Shown piece by piece: positions 13,351 through 24,793 of a stretch of 64,000 bases of DNA. The number at the start of each line of letters is the position of its first letter. The first letter of the stretch is position 1. The notes under the pieces are model-generated. The model searched no databases. It saw only the letters and a program-made list of their open reading frames with translations, and was not told where the DNA came from. The DNA is from Melampsora larici-populina 98AG31 (Eukaryota; Basidiomycota; Pucciniomycetes; Pucciniales; Melampsoraceae), in contig NW_006768831.1 in the NCBI RefSeq assembly GCF_000204055.1, positions 326,720-390,719 of the forward strand, given 5' to 3'. Position numbers and translations under genes: made by a program.

Positions 13351-14611
13351 GACACTCTTGTGCTAATTTAAGCACCACTTTACATGAGTAAAGTGAAAAG
13401 ATTGAGCTGTTGAGTTGTGGTAAATCTGGCTCATACTCAGCATGCGGGCCAACACGCGCGCAGAACATGTGAAAATCACTTGGTATTGGAATCAAATAGC
13501 CTCAAGGTATATCAGTGGTGACAGGCTAAATGTGGTACAAGGAGAAGCAAAAGACCTTGAAGAAGCTCCGCCAAAATTATTGCAAGCTTTAATGACATTT
13601 AGAGCCCTCAAATAGACATCTCAAGCAAAATTGCTTTGAAGTTGGTACAGGGTATCAACATCGTGGAACATGTGGATAGCAAGGGTCAATGAGGCAAGCA
13701 GAGAAACGTGAGAACCTCTCTCTGAAGAGGTGAAACAAAGAATGACAACTCAACATCCACCCCAATGGAGGATTTGTTCCAGGTTTTCAATTTTTTCATC
13801 TGAGGCTCCATCCTCTTCATGTTCCCACCTTTGTTCCAAAACTAATCAGTTGCCTGAGTTTCACACATCCAAAAATTCTTTATACAAATGGATTATACAT
13901 ACCAAAAACATATGCAGTTCCTTTTTCATCTCAGTAGCTCAATGATCAGATTCTGGATTCAGTATAATCTAGTAGCAATATCTTCAGTGTTTTACTTGTT
14001 TTTTCAAAACATTTTTTATTTTCCCGCCCACCACCCTCTTGTCAGACAAGGGTTAAGTTTCAGGCCACAGTTTTCACTTTCTCTTTTCAGAAGTAGGGGG
14101 GTCAGCACCAAGTTGTGGCCACCCACAGCACTGCTAGCTCCAAAATCACATGCACAATTTTAGGCCCTCAGGGCCAAAAACTTTTTCTAGTGTAACTCTC
14201 ACAGTACCGTTGCCACCCAAGCTAAAAGACTGATTCCTTGAAAATCCTAGTGGTTTCAGGCCAAAGCTGGGGTATAAAGCCCCAAGAGCATCCACAAATG
14301 TGCACTGTGCTAGGACCTTGATGAGAGGACAGAGGGGTGAAGATCTTATTGCTAGTATGACTAGATTGCAACATAAAGACTAAAAGCTCAGTGAGAGCGG
14401 GTGCTGACTAATAGCTAAAAGGTACAATGTGTAGTCTTACCCCAAACTCACACTCACATCCGCTGCATTTTTTGTGGCCCAGGCCACGGCCTGGCCTGGC
14501 ACAACCTGCCATATAATCCATTTTTTTTGGATTGTGTGCTCAATGTTTCTCACACTTAGAAGTACCATCCATGCTCAATTTGGTGTCTTTTCATTATCAA
14601 GTTGAGCGGTT
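13351..14611. other. Repeat-zone sequence, no gene seen
   Basis: No convincing coding region. From about 14285 the sequence AGAGCATCCACA may be the left end of a larger element (see 14285-17216). Confidence 0.4.
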
Positions 14612-17216
14612 CAGGATGGGTGCCGCTGGCAACACTGCAACCGCTCCGCAACGCTATGGAATTTTGGTCCCTCTCCATTGCGATGCGGAGCCTGCGCTAT
14701 AAATCGCTCCGCAATGGGATCACTATATATCAATTTTTTTCCCTTCAAGGCTTGCGGAGCGATTGAAACGCTATATTTTTGCTATATAGCGCGCTATAGT
14801 GGAAATCACTACATAGTGCGCTATAAGCAAATTGCTGCGTGATATTGCTATATTGTGGCATTTCATGATCAACTCCTCTGGAGTATATGTATAATGTAAG
14901 TTGAAAAATAAGAAATCAAACAGGAGATTCAAACAAAAAAGCTTACATTGAAGTTTTGAACCTGAATAAGATCCAAAGTAAATTGGTGAATGAAGTAAAT
15001 CGGGTGTCATAAAAAATGGTGATTCAAACAAAAGAAATCCAAAGATGAGTCTTGATTGATAGATTATAAGATGAGTTTCTGTTGATTGAATTTGAATTGA
15101 AGGTTATTGTAAAAGATGATGATTGATTTGATAAGTTTGAATTGTTTGAGGGTATGAGGTTAATTTGTTCTTAAACGATTTTAATTTGATTGCCGCTTGT
15201 GATGTTGAGAAATCTTCTTCAGCTATTGAAAAGATCTTGATTAACCTGAATCAAAGGTAATAAACGATTGGTAAACTTTCATCAACAGATGATCTATGTA
15301 GCATTGCCTTCATCTCCACTCACAAATATTGTAATCAACTTCTTTCAAATCTTGATTGGTTCTGCATATTCTAATCAAACCAATGATCTATATTGAGTTT
15401 TAGATGTATAATTTAATCCTACAATCACTATATTCACGTCTTTTGGTTGAGAGTCTTCAGGTAAAGAAGTTGAACCTACTGCAGTTTCTTTATCTTTAAT
15501 CAAATTCAAGTTCCTTTTTGAATAGTTGCTTGATCTTCATTGGAAGAAAAACGAGGAGGATTGGAAATTGATTCGAACCTAAGACCAGGCAGTGTTAACT
15601 AGGAACGAAAACAACAGCCTCTTTAGAAGCGCCGCTATATAGCGGGGCAAACCCAGCCCCTTACCATTGCGGAGCGGGTTTGCCGCTATGGAATTTTTCA
15701 CCTAGGCATTGCGGAGCGCAGTCACCGCTATAAACAGCGGTGGTATAGCGGCTCTCAAAAGCGCTCCGCAATCGCTCCGCAACCGCAATTGAAAGCGGAG
15801 CGGTTGCGGTATTGCCGCCGGCGGCTGCCTGTTTTTGCTTGAGAAAGAAAGCACATGAAAAAACTCTGTGGTCTCAAAATTGCCTGGTTGGGTTGTGTGG
15901 TATTTTTAAGATTTGATTCAACACTAAGCAATGAGAGATGAGTGGTGAGCAGATGTGGTGTGTGCAGTTGCGTAGGGTGGTGCTAACGTGGGGAATATAA
16001 AATTTTCAATGTTGCTTCACCAAGAACCTCTGCCCAAGGTTCCTCTGCTATTATAAGCATATGTGAACTTCCACATCTGTACACGTCACTCAGTCATGGA
16101 CCTCTACACCAAGTTGTGCCTTGGTTGGTGCTCACAAAGAATGTCCGATCATAGCACAACTCATTTTTAGTTCCTACTCCCTTCTTAAGACAACCTTTAG
16201 GGGGGATTAGCTGAACTTAATGCCATGTGAAGGCCATGGAGGGCTCAGGGTGAGGGTCATGTGTGGCCTAAGCCCTGGCCCTTGCCATGCACCCCTCCAG
16301 GAAGACTTGAGAATTTGTGGCACTGGGTGTGAGTGTGACCCCAAATACATACTTAGCTTAGGCAATTCTTTATGCCAAAATAGGCCAAATTTGTTCTTTG
16401 TCTACTTGCACTCTAAATCTTTTTGTACCTCACTTTTCCTGTCAACTCCAGCTTGTACAATCTGACTGTCTACAAATAATACACCTCAATGATCAACTAA
16501 TCCATAACTCACCTTACAAAATATGCTACAAGACATACTGTAGGGAACTACAGCTGTACATCATTCAAATTTCATACCTCCAACACTGCCCTAACCAATT
16601 GCATGGCATTGACCAAACCCAATTTTAGTGGGGCCCTATACCACTTGGGATGCAATGGTGTGGGCTCCAAGCTGGTATAGAGTATGGGTTACACATACTC
16701 TGAGGTGTATTATGGGTAGGGCTATGACCTGGCCCTGGCACAATGTGGCCAGCCCTGGGGCACCTCCCGGCCCTGGAAAGGCTCAGCTGCATTTTCAAGC
16801 AAACCAGGGCCTTTTTGGGCCTGTATTAGATGGATAGGACCAAAAATGCTAGGTCCGGCGCCCTGAGGGCCCAGGCCCATTGTGGGGCTCCTGGTACTCT
16901 GTAGGGCAAGCTTAGCTGACCCGGGGCATGTACCGCTTGTCTCCAAGAATTCATTGGGCAGGCTTGGGTGGTTGGGGTCAGGGCCGGTCATAGCCCCAAT
17001 TATGGGTGTGGTTACACATGTGAAGTATGGAGTTTGGCAAGTGTGGCAATTTGGGGCTTGCCACTGTTGTTGTCAAATTTGACAACCAAGGGTCAAAATT
17101 TGGAGTTGGCCCTGAATATGTTTAGCAATAGGGTGCCCCACTACAGTAAAAACCCGGGGCCCTATTGCTATATTTGGCAATAGCCCAGATTTGGGGGTTG
17201 CCACTGTGGATGCTCT
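14285..17216. mobile_element. Possible composite element with 12-bp inverted ends
   Basis: AGAGCATCCACA at 14285-14296 is matched by its reverse complement at 17205-17216. Next to the right end lies a hairpin (GCAATAGGG near 17125 and CCCTATTGC near 17160). No target duplication is apparent, so the pairing could be accidental or the right part could be a smaller solo element. Confidence 0.25.
14612..15830. mobile_element. Non-autonomous hAT-like element rich in GCTCCGC
   Basis: Both ends begin CAGG and contain, inverted, GCAACCGCTCCGC close to the terminus; aligned 27-bp stretches match at 23 positions. Many subterminal copies of CGCTCCGCAA and GCTATA are clustered in both arms (14640-14830 and 15620-15810), a layout typical of hAT subterminal transposase-binding motifs. 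The 700-bp centre is AT-rich and has no transposase. I could not find a matching 8-bp target duplication, so the family call is tentative. Confidence 0.5.
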
Positions 17217-18278
17217 AAGCCCCTCTTGTGAGGTGGATGTGGCCACGTTGGAGTACAGGCCTACTTAAGCTTAGCACTTTCATGAGATCCTCAAAGTCAT
17301 AAGGCATACTTATGAAGCACATTGGACAGTGGTTTTCTTTCCTTAAACCAAAATCACATCCATGCTCCTACCAGTTCAACAATTCCCAACAGCAATGAGA
17401 CCCTGCAATTCAACACAGAAGATTCATACATTCCACTTACATTGGAAAGATAAGCTTCCTTCCAACAAATAACTTTAAGCCGACTCAATTGCTGTCACAC
17501 TGGCAATTTGGAGAGCATGAACTACACTTAGTCAACAAAGGACCTGAAAATCTTGAGGAAGAAACTGAGAGTGACACACATTTGATCAACATGTTGGCTA
17601 CCAAGAAGATGGCAATTCTTGAATTATGATGACCAATGGCAAAACTGGCTTGATGAGGGATATTCAAGAGCTGCAGAGCTTATAGTGGATAGATACACTC
17701 CCATTGTTGGACCAATTCAAACCCTTAGCGCATGGTCATCATAAGTTCCAAGCATCACAATCTGTCATCTTGAGTTATCAATCAACTTTGAAAAATCAGG
17801 CAGATAAACAAAGGGAGCCAAACAAAACTCATCTGACAATTCCAATGCATTTGATCTTGGAAGTGAAAATAAGCCTTGTCCTTGTTTACCCAATCCAATC
17901 CAATCAAAAATCACAACTCTGAATCTCTGGGCCCCCAAACAAACTCTGACTACGCATAGCCAATATAATGAGGTACCCAAAAATCTGAAGTGATCAATTA
18001 AGGATAGGCTACATCTGGTTTCTTGGAGTCTGATTTCCCAGTATCATTTCCTCTGTCATTGAAATGAGAAAGATGACCACTCTTGTCTTGCAAATTGGTT
18101 GTAACATCTTCAACACTGATTGCCTGCCAAAACATTCCGAGTGCTCTACAATTCTTGATCCAGAAAATGTCATCTATATTTCATTCTCTGTAGATGACAG
18201 CGAAATCCGTAAGACATGCAAATGCTCGCGCCCTGCTCGACGTTGAAGGATAATCTGCAGGCACAATGTGATGCTATG
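15831..18278. other. Repeat-zone sequence, no gene seen
   Basis: GC-richer block at 16.2-17.2 kb (GGCCC/TGGCC-rich) followed by AT-rich DNA up to MTQ2. Short ORFs on both strands have no recognisable domains and are broken. Confidence 0.4.
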
Positions 18279-19250
18279 TCAATCTGTGAAGTAGATAGAC
18301 TTCTCCCGCCCAAAAGGCTCTTTGAAATCAAGGAAATGCGGAGTCATGGATAGTAAAGAAAGTTGACTGACCCGAGCATCAAAGCCACAGTTTCTCATCC
18401 GCAAAACAATTTCCTCTGGCTTATTTTGTTTAATTGCCACTAGATAAAGTACTCCTCGATTAGGAGACAGGATTGAAGGTAGTGAATCCAAGAGTTGATT
18501 GGTGAGCTCCATTCCATTTGCTCCACCGGCCCAGCTAGCTTCGATGTGACCTTGTGTTGCTTGCTCATATTCCTCCGTTGAGGTTTCCACGTAGGGAGGA
18601 TTGAAGAGTAAAAGATCGACGGAGGATTGGAGTCGAAGAGAGTTGAGGAGAGAGGTTCGGACTAGATTGGGTGTTGAGAGCGAGTTCTTTTGAAAGGTGG
18701 AATTGGTCACTGTAAGCGCTTTTGCGTTGATATCTGTGCATATATGCACTTCAATAAAAAAAAGTTGAGGTGTCGTTCGGTACAATGATATTTGCAAGGG
18801 AGTTAACCACTAAACATATGGAGCAATGTTCAAGGAGGCGAGCCTAGAAGTACGTCTCACATGTTGGGATCCCAGATAAAATTTTCTGTGCAAAAACAGA
18901 CACACAACCGCTACCTGATCTACGAAGCCCATCATCGAGCAAAATAAATGTCAGTCGAAGACTCCACAAGCATTCAACCTGTGGTAAAGCAAGAAACAAA
19001 CCCTATCTCAACACATATCAAAGGTCTTAGAGCTTTCAAAAAATCCAAATCGGCCTCGAGGGCATCTAACAAGATGAATGTGTCTTCTAAGAACGATTTT
19101 CTTGAATGTAAAATGGAATTAGATCAGAGAATATTTGATGGATCGATGTAGAATATACAAATCAACATGGTTTCTTAGCGCACCTGCTGGCTCATAAACA
19201 TCATCATAGTCCCTTCGACTGATATGAGTGAGGTCAGGTGTTGGTATCAT
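18279..19250 (-). CDS. MTQ2: eRF1 glutamine methyltransferase (HemK2/N6AMT1 family)
   Basis: SAM-dependent methyltransferase that, with Trm112, methylates the GGQ glutamine of release factor eRF1 in the cytosol. Four exons in transcript order, 19184-19250, 19002-19086, 18861-18919 and 18279-18748, give 226 residues, the usual family length. The start MIPTPDLTHISRRDYD leads to VYEPAEDTF, rebuilt across intron 1. The SAM-binding motif EIGSGSG (residues 49-55) is rebuilt across intron 2. CTDIN follows at 74-78, and the catalytic NPPY lies at 120-123. Intron donors are GTGCGC, GTTTGT and GTGAGA. The gene is divergent from HIS2; the two start codons are 192 bp apart. An open frame on the opposite strand at 18948-19151 is an antisense shadow of exon 2. 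Confidence 0.93.
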
Positions 19251-19442
19251 CTCTTTCTTATTCTCGACTTTTGATATTTTGGGAATCTTTCAGCGTTCCT
19301 GTGGATGTGATTTGGGTCAGCTTATAACGGGTCACGGGCCGCTCGGATCTCGACCCCGCATACATTCATCGGCTTTTTCATTGCGGCTTCAACTGGAAAA
19401 GTCTTGGAACTCAGCATTGAAGAAAATCAAATTAACCGAACG
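19251..19442. promoter_or_regulatory. Shared divergent promoter of MTQ2 and HIS2
   Basis: Only 192 bp separates the two start codons, so both promoters and 5' UTRs must lie here. I see no clear TATA box or Gcn4-type TGACTC site. Confidence 0.55.
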
Positions 19443-20700
19443 ATGCCTATCAGTCTTCATTCTCATTCTGGTCAGTTTTGTAAACACGCTACTGGAAATC
19501 TGGAGGATGTGATTAAGACTGCAATCCAAAAAGGTTTCATCAGCTATGGCCTTTCAGAACATATGCCACGAAATCGGTCTATGGATCTTTATCCTGAAGA
19601 AGTGCGAGAAACTCATTATATATTTGTGTATCTTGATTTGAAAATTTATTATTGTATCTCTCAAATTATCCTCATCCATGATCTCTGAAATTATTTTAGC
19701 GGGATATGGGTGTAGACGAACTATCTGAGCAATTCGAGCGGTTTATTATTGAAGCTAATCACTTGAAATCAAAGTACTCATCTCAAATAAATTTATTAAT
19801 CGGAATCGAAACGGAGATGATTGATGAAGAGGTAACAACATCCTTACTCGATCAAGTTTTAAAAAATCATGGAGATTCAATTGATTATCTAGTTGGAAGT
19901 CTTCATCACGTTAATCAAATCCCAATTGATTTTGATAAACCAACATTTCATAAAGCTTGTCAATCTTTGACCCCCGATAGTTCGATGAATCCGACAGAAG
20001 AAAGCCTTTATAAACTTTGCTCTAATTACTTTGACGCTCAGTATGCTCTCATGGTCCGCTTTCAACCAGAAGTCATTGGACATTTCGACTTATGTTTGTT
20101 ATATTACCCTGATCTGAATTTAAAGAAAGATAAATCGATATGGGATAAAGTTGAACGAAACATTAAATTTGGTATGTCCTATGGCGCACTTTTCGAAGTT
20201 AATTCTGCTGCACTCAAAAAAGGATGGTCAACACCTTATCCTAGCCCGGATATTTTGAAAGTGCGTTCACAGATCTCTTCGTCTTCTGCTCTCTAGAACT
20301 TCACAATCTGACAAAATTCCATTCATGGTCTTACTTCGTTTCTCAGTTGATCTCCAAGTTTGGTGGTCGCTTAACTCTTTCTGATGATTCACATGGTCCG
20401 CATCAGGTCGGCATGAATTATGCGCGAGTACTCGACTATCTGACACAACATCAGGTCAAGGAAATATGGTTTCTTGAACAAGTCAACAAAAACCCGTCTG
20501 AATCGTTAGATAAAACTATAATGCTCCCAAGACAAAGAGTAAAAGCCTCATTATTACCTGACCAGTGGCAAGACCACTCATTTTGGTCCAAGGAGACATT
20601 GACCGTCAGTGACCGTTTTTCAAATCGCGATTTTACTGTGCTTACTGACGCTGTTTGTCCAGTGATATTTGTTCAAAAAGATGAGCGGAAAAAGTTTTGA
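19443..20700 (+). CDS. HIS2: Histidinol-phosphatase (PHP type)
   Basis: Dephosphorylates L-histidinol phosphate to histidinol in histidine biosynthesis. Exons are 19443 to about 19601, 19700-20260 and 20347-20700 (about 357 residues). The PHP metal-binding motifs are all present: HSHSGQFC at residues 5-12, LSEHMPR, GIETE, GSLHHV, GHFDL and LSDDSHGPHQVG. Exon 2 and 3 junctions are clear (donor GTGCGT). The first donor is ambiguous: GTGCGA at 19602 joins LYPEE directly to RDMGVDEL, while GTGTAT at 19626 would add eight residues. I prefer the first because it fits family spacing and resembles the other donors here. The C-terminus beyond the PHP domain is longer than in yeast. Confidence 0.92.
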
Positions 20701-21731
20701 GGCATTCAAAAAGACAAGTAAATCAATTGTACTTCAGGTTGATAAAGCTCCGGAGAACGGATCTCCTTGAGGATATATATACCTCGGTATGACGTGGGTC
20801 CGAGATATGGAGCTTCTGGTGTACACATTGTAATATCCATTGAGCGCACCAATTTTTAATGATGAGGCTTTCACAAACCCAGGCTAAGTCGTCTACTAGA
20901 AATAAGCACGCGACGTATTCCGTACAGCACTGAGGGCTGATTCTCAGAAGCGCCTTTTGATGTCAAACCCAACACTTAGCCTGTCACATAAGAGCAATCT
21001 ACTCTACAAGAAACCAGGCAGCGCGGCTTTTCCCAGGGATGTAGATCCCGCCTGGAACCTAGTACAAAGATACCAATCGTGGCTTTTACACCAGGATTGC
21101 AATTGTCTCTATGACTTGAAGCAAGCTCCCAGCATTGTCGGGTTGATGCTGCAAAATTTTGAACCAGCTTTGGTTTCAATCAACGTAAGCTTGGTCATTA
21201 TGGTATTGAACTTATTTGATATAAACAGATTCTACAGTTCTACATTGGTATATCAGGATGTCTAGCTTGGTTGTCTTGATAGTTTGAAAGGGTAGATCTG
21301 GTAAATATGATTGATCATCTAAACAAAGTTTTTCAGTTGAAGGATGGCTTTTCAGATGTTTGCACGTTATATGTTGTGTGTAGCAATGGTGTGGTTTTGA
21401 GCTGGCAAAATCTATGAATGGAGGTTGCCAGAAAGGTGATAGAAATAGTTTGGTGTTATCACTAAAAAGTTTTGACCCTACTTAGATCACTGCCGCAAAG
21501 AAGCGCGATTTGAATGTCAAAGACGAACTTAAGGAAGTGTCAAAAAGCAATTGAGGTGCGCAAGGTTGTAATGTGATGAAAATGTGGGTGTGATTTATAA
21601 TTTATAATGTCAATGGTCTCATATATACAAAGTGATTTTGATATGAATGGTACATGATAAGCAAGACTTTACAAGTTGTATTTGCAATGTGAGTAGTGAA
21701 AGATGTTTAAAACAATTTATACGCTATGAAT
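20701..21731. other. Intergenic region between convergent genes
   Basis: 3' flanks of HIS2 and of the Gly/Ala-rich gene. An ORF of 102 codons at 20957-21265 has no recognisable domain and no splice partner; I see no supported gene. Confidence 0.5.
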
Positions 21732-23431
21732 TTATGCAATCACTCCAGCACCAACGTGTTGCTCAGCACCAGCATGGACGCCGGCACCAGCTCGTGCACC
21801 GACTCCAGCACCAACTCCGGCACCAACTCCGGCACCAACGCCGGCACCAGCTCCAAGTCCTGCGCCTACGTGTTGACGAGCGTTGAATCCAGCATCTTGA
21901 AAGCCACCTAGGCCAGCACCTCCGCCGACGTGTTGTTCAACTCCGGCACCAACGCCGGCACCAACGCCGGCACCAGCTCCAAGTCCTGCGCCGACGTGTT
22001 GACGAGCGTTGAATCCAGCATCTTGAAGGCCGCCTAGGCCAGCGCCTCCGCCAACGTGTTGTTCAACTCCGGCACCAGTGTTGAATCCAGCGCCTGCTCT
22101 AGTACCGGCTCCTGCACCAAGTCCAGCACCAGCACCAGCACCTACACCGGCTCCAGCGTTGAATCCAGCACCTTGGGATGCACCGAGACCGACGCCACTA
22201 CCGACTGATTGTCTTACGCCAGCACCAAACCCGGCACCACCTCCCACAAATTGCCCAGCGCCGACTCCAGCACCTAGACCCTGACCAGCGCTGTTGAAGA
22301 TTTGTGAAGTTAGTATATGCTGTATGACAGAGGTTTTCATATTAAGCAAGTAAATCTCACCCGACATGTTGTTCGACACCAGCACCTAGACCTGCACCAG
22401 CATTGAATCCTGCACCTTGGAAACCACCTAGGCCAGCACCGCCAACATGTTGATCAACTCCTGCTCCAGCATGGAATCCTGCACCTGCACCGAGTCCAGC
22501 ACCGGCACCGGCTCCTACACCGGCTCCAGCACCTACACCGGCACCGGCACCTACACCAGCTCCAGCGTTGAATCCAGCACCTTGGGATGCACCGAGACCG
22601 ACGCCACTACCGACTGATTGTCTTACGCCAGCACCAAGCCCAGCGCCTCCTCCCACAAATTGCCCAGCGCCGACTCCAGCACCTAGACCCTGACCAGCGC
22701 TGTTGAAGATTTGTGAAGTTAGTATATGTTGTATGACGCAAGTATTCATGTTGAGCAAGTAAATCTCACCCGACGTGTTGTTCGACACCAGCACCTAGAC
22801 CTGCACCAGCATTGAATCCTGCACCTTGGAAACCACCTAGGCCAGCACCGCCAACATGTTGGTCAACTCCTGCTCCAGCATGGAATCCTGCACCTGCACC
22901 TGCTCCAGCTCCAAGTCCAGCACCGGCTCCAGCGCCTACACCGGCTCCAGCGTTGAATCCGGCACCTTGGAAAGCACCAAGCCCGGCACCGCTACCAACT
23001 GATTGCCTAGCTGCTGTACCGAATCCAGCACCACCTCCTACGAATTGACCAGCGCCTACACCAGCACCTAAGCCTTGAGCAGAACTGTTCATGATTTGTA
23101 AGGTTAATGGTCATGTTGCTTCCCACGTATTCATAGGTGATAAATTAGGACTTACCCGACGTGTTGTTCAACCCCAGCACCTAAACCAGCGCCAGCATTG
23201 AATCCAGCACCTTGGAAGGCACCTAGACCAGCTCCTCCGACATGTTGGTCGACTCCTGCACCAGCATGGAATCCAGCACCTACTCCAGCACCGGCTCCAG
23301 CACCAAGCCCAGCACCGGGGAAAGTACCAAGCCCAACGCCGTTGCCGACTGACTGCCTGACTCCAACACCGACTCCAGCACCAGCTCCAATAGATTGGTC
23401 AGCGCCTAAGCCACCAAGAGCTTGACCAGCA
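21732..23431 (-). repeat. Tandem duplicated coding exons (four copies)
   Basis: Exons of 276, 315, 339 and 559 nt repeat the same internal order of motifs, and their flanking introns are also similar (for example the TGTTGAAGATTTGTGAAGTT tract near 22290 and 22700). The 559-nt last exon contains further internal duplications of an [22 protein letters not shown] block. Confidence 0.85.
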
Positions 23432-24793
23432 CTGTTGAAAATCCTGATGTTAGCTCAGGTGTAATGACGAAGTGTGCAAAATTGATCGCTTAAAACTCAC
23501 CCAACGTGTTGTTCGACACCAGCTCCAAAGTGGGCTCCGGCACCTAAGCCGGCACCAGGTCCGCTGATTACCGGACCAACACTGTGATTGAAATAAATAA
23601 GTATTGTGTCTCTGATTGAAAAAAATGAAGATGTTGCGCTTACCCAGCATGTTGACCGACGTTGGCTTCAGCACCGAAACCAGCACCGGCTCCGACACCT
23701 GCTGGGCCAACGCTGTTGTTGAAAGAAAAAGAAACATCAATGACTCGATCTCATTCGAATGCGGAAGGAGAATGTATGTACTCACCCAACTCCTTGGCCA
23801 ACTTGTGCTCCAACACCAACGTGTTGTCCAGCAGCAAAGCCTGCTGAAGGTCCACCAAGTCCAACAATGGGTGCTCCGACGATAGGACCAGGTCCTGCAA
23901 AGCCGACGCCCGGCACAACAAGTGGTCGCCCAGCAATCGGGAGAGGAGCGTTGTTTCCAAATGGAATGGGTGTCCCTCGTGCACCGGCTGATGGGATAGG
24001 GACGGGTGATCCGTTGACGTCACCGACTGGCGAAGATACGGAACCAGCTAACGGGACAATGGGTCTGCTTGCTGATGGGGCAGAAGAAGCCTCGGTAGTT
24101 GGGGCGGTGATGGGATTTCCGTGGTAAGGGGCACTGGATGAGCCGTTGGTTTGTCCACCGCCAACAAGTATTGGCATTGGACGTTCAGCTCCTGAAGAGG
24201 GTGAAATAGGTACGCCAACAGGACGCGTCAAAGTCGGTGAGACGATTTCTGGGGTTGAAGCTGCAGGGATTGGACCTCCGACTGGAGCGTTAGGACGCGG
24301 CGAGTAGGGAGGCGGTGGGGTGGCAGCAGAGACGGGTGCCTTGGAAATAGGCGAAACAATTGAACCCGAGTTTTGAGGAGAGCTCTTGACGGATTCCATG
24401 TTCGGTGATGAAGGCATGGCTGCCACGTTATGAACGGTTCCGCTTCCCATAGCTGGTTGAGCAGTGGTGGCGTTGTTGGAGCCGCCATTAGCAGCAGCAG
24501 TGTGTGGGACATACCCAACTGCTTGACGTTTGTGTTCAAGGTGACTGGGGGAAATAAAAGAGTCAGTCAACGTGTTTTTTATTTGGCCATGGGTTCAGAG
24601 AATTTACTAACGCTTCTGCGCCTTTGTGGCTAGTAGTCATCATACGAGCATCGGCTTCACCAAAGTTTGCTGAAAAGTGGAGTGACTTCAGTAAGAGGCG
24701 TCAAAATGGAAAGAGAAAGTTGAAAAGGCATGTGTGCTTACATGAAACGAAGACAAGAAGACCGGCGACGACGTAAGCGATGTTGAGTTGCAT
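21732..24793 (-). CDS. Secreted Gly/Ala-rich repeat protein (silk-like), exon-duplicated
   Basis: Predicted secreted structural protein of 835 residues. Nine exons in transcript order are 24742-24793, 24612-24669, 23786-24544, 23644-23712, 23501-23581, 23156-23431, 22770-23084, 22361-22699 and 21732-22290; together they keep one frame. Exon 1 encodes a hydrophobic signal peptide ([17 protein letters not shown]). Exon 3 is Pro/Ala/Ser-rich ([12 protein letters not shown]). From exon 4 on the protein is almost only Gly, Ala, Val, Leu, Phe and Asn, in blocks that end (E/D)QHVG. Exons 6-9 are clear tandem duplicates, each starting AGQxLG or SAQGLG, then [31 protein letters not shown] and EQHVG. 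All introns after the second are phase 2, so whole exons can be gained or lost in frame. Probably a cell-wall, spore-coat or interface protein (inference); no family recognised. Confidence 0.82.

Noticed and set aside
16220..17183. Several GC-rich ORFs in the repeat zone
   Set aside because: Overlapping on both strands, no domain, typical of unbiased GC-rich repeat DNA.
18948..19151. Open frame of 67 codons on + (MSVEDSTSIQ...)
   Set aside because: It is antisense to MTQ2 exon 2 and its flanking intron; the - strand has clear methyltransferase motifs and splice sites.
20957..21265. 102-codon ORF between HIS2 and the Gly/Ala-rich gene
   Set aside because: No domain, no splice partner, no start context; likely chance.
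22078..23425. Pro/Ala-rich ORFs on + (APAPAP type)
   Set aside because: They are reverse-strand shadows of the Gly/Ala repeat exons; only the - strand has a signal peptide and consistent introns.
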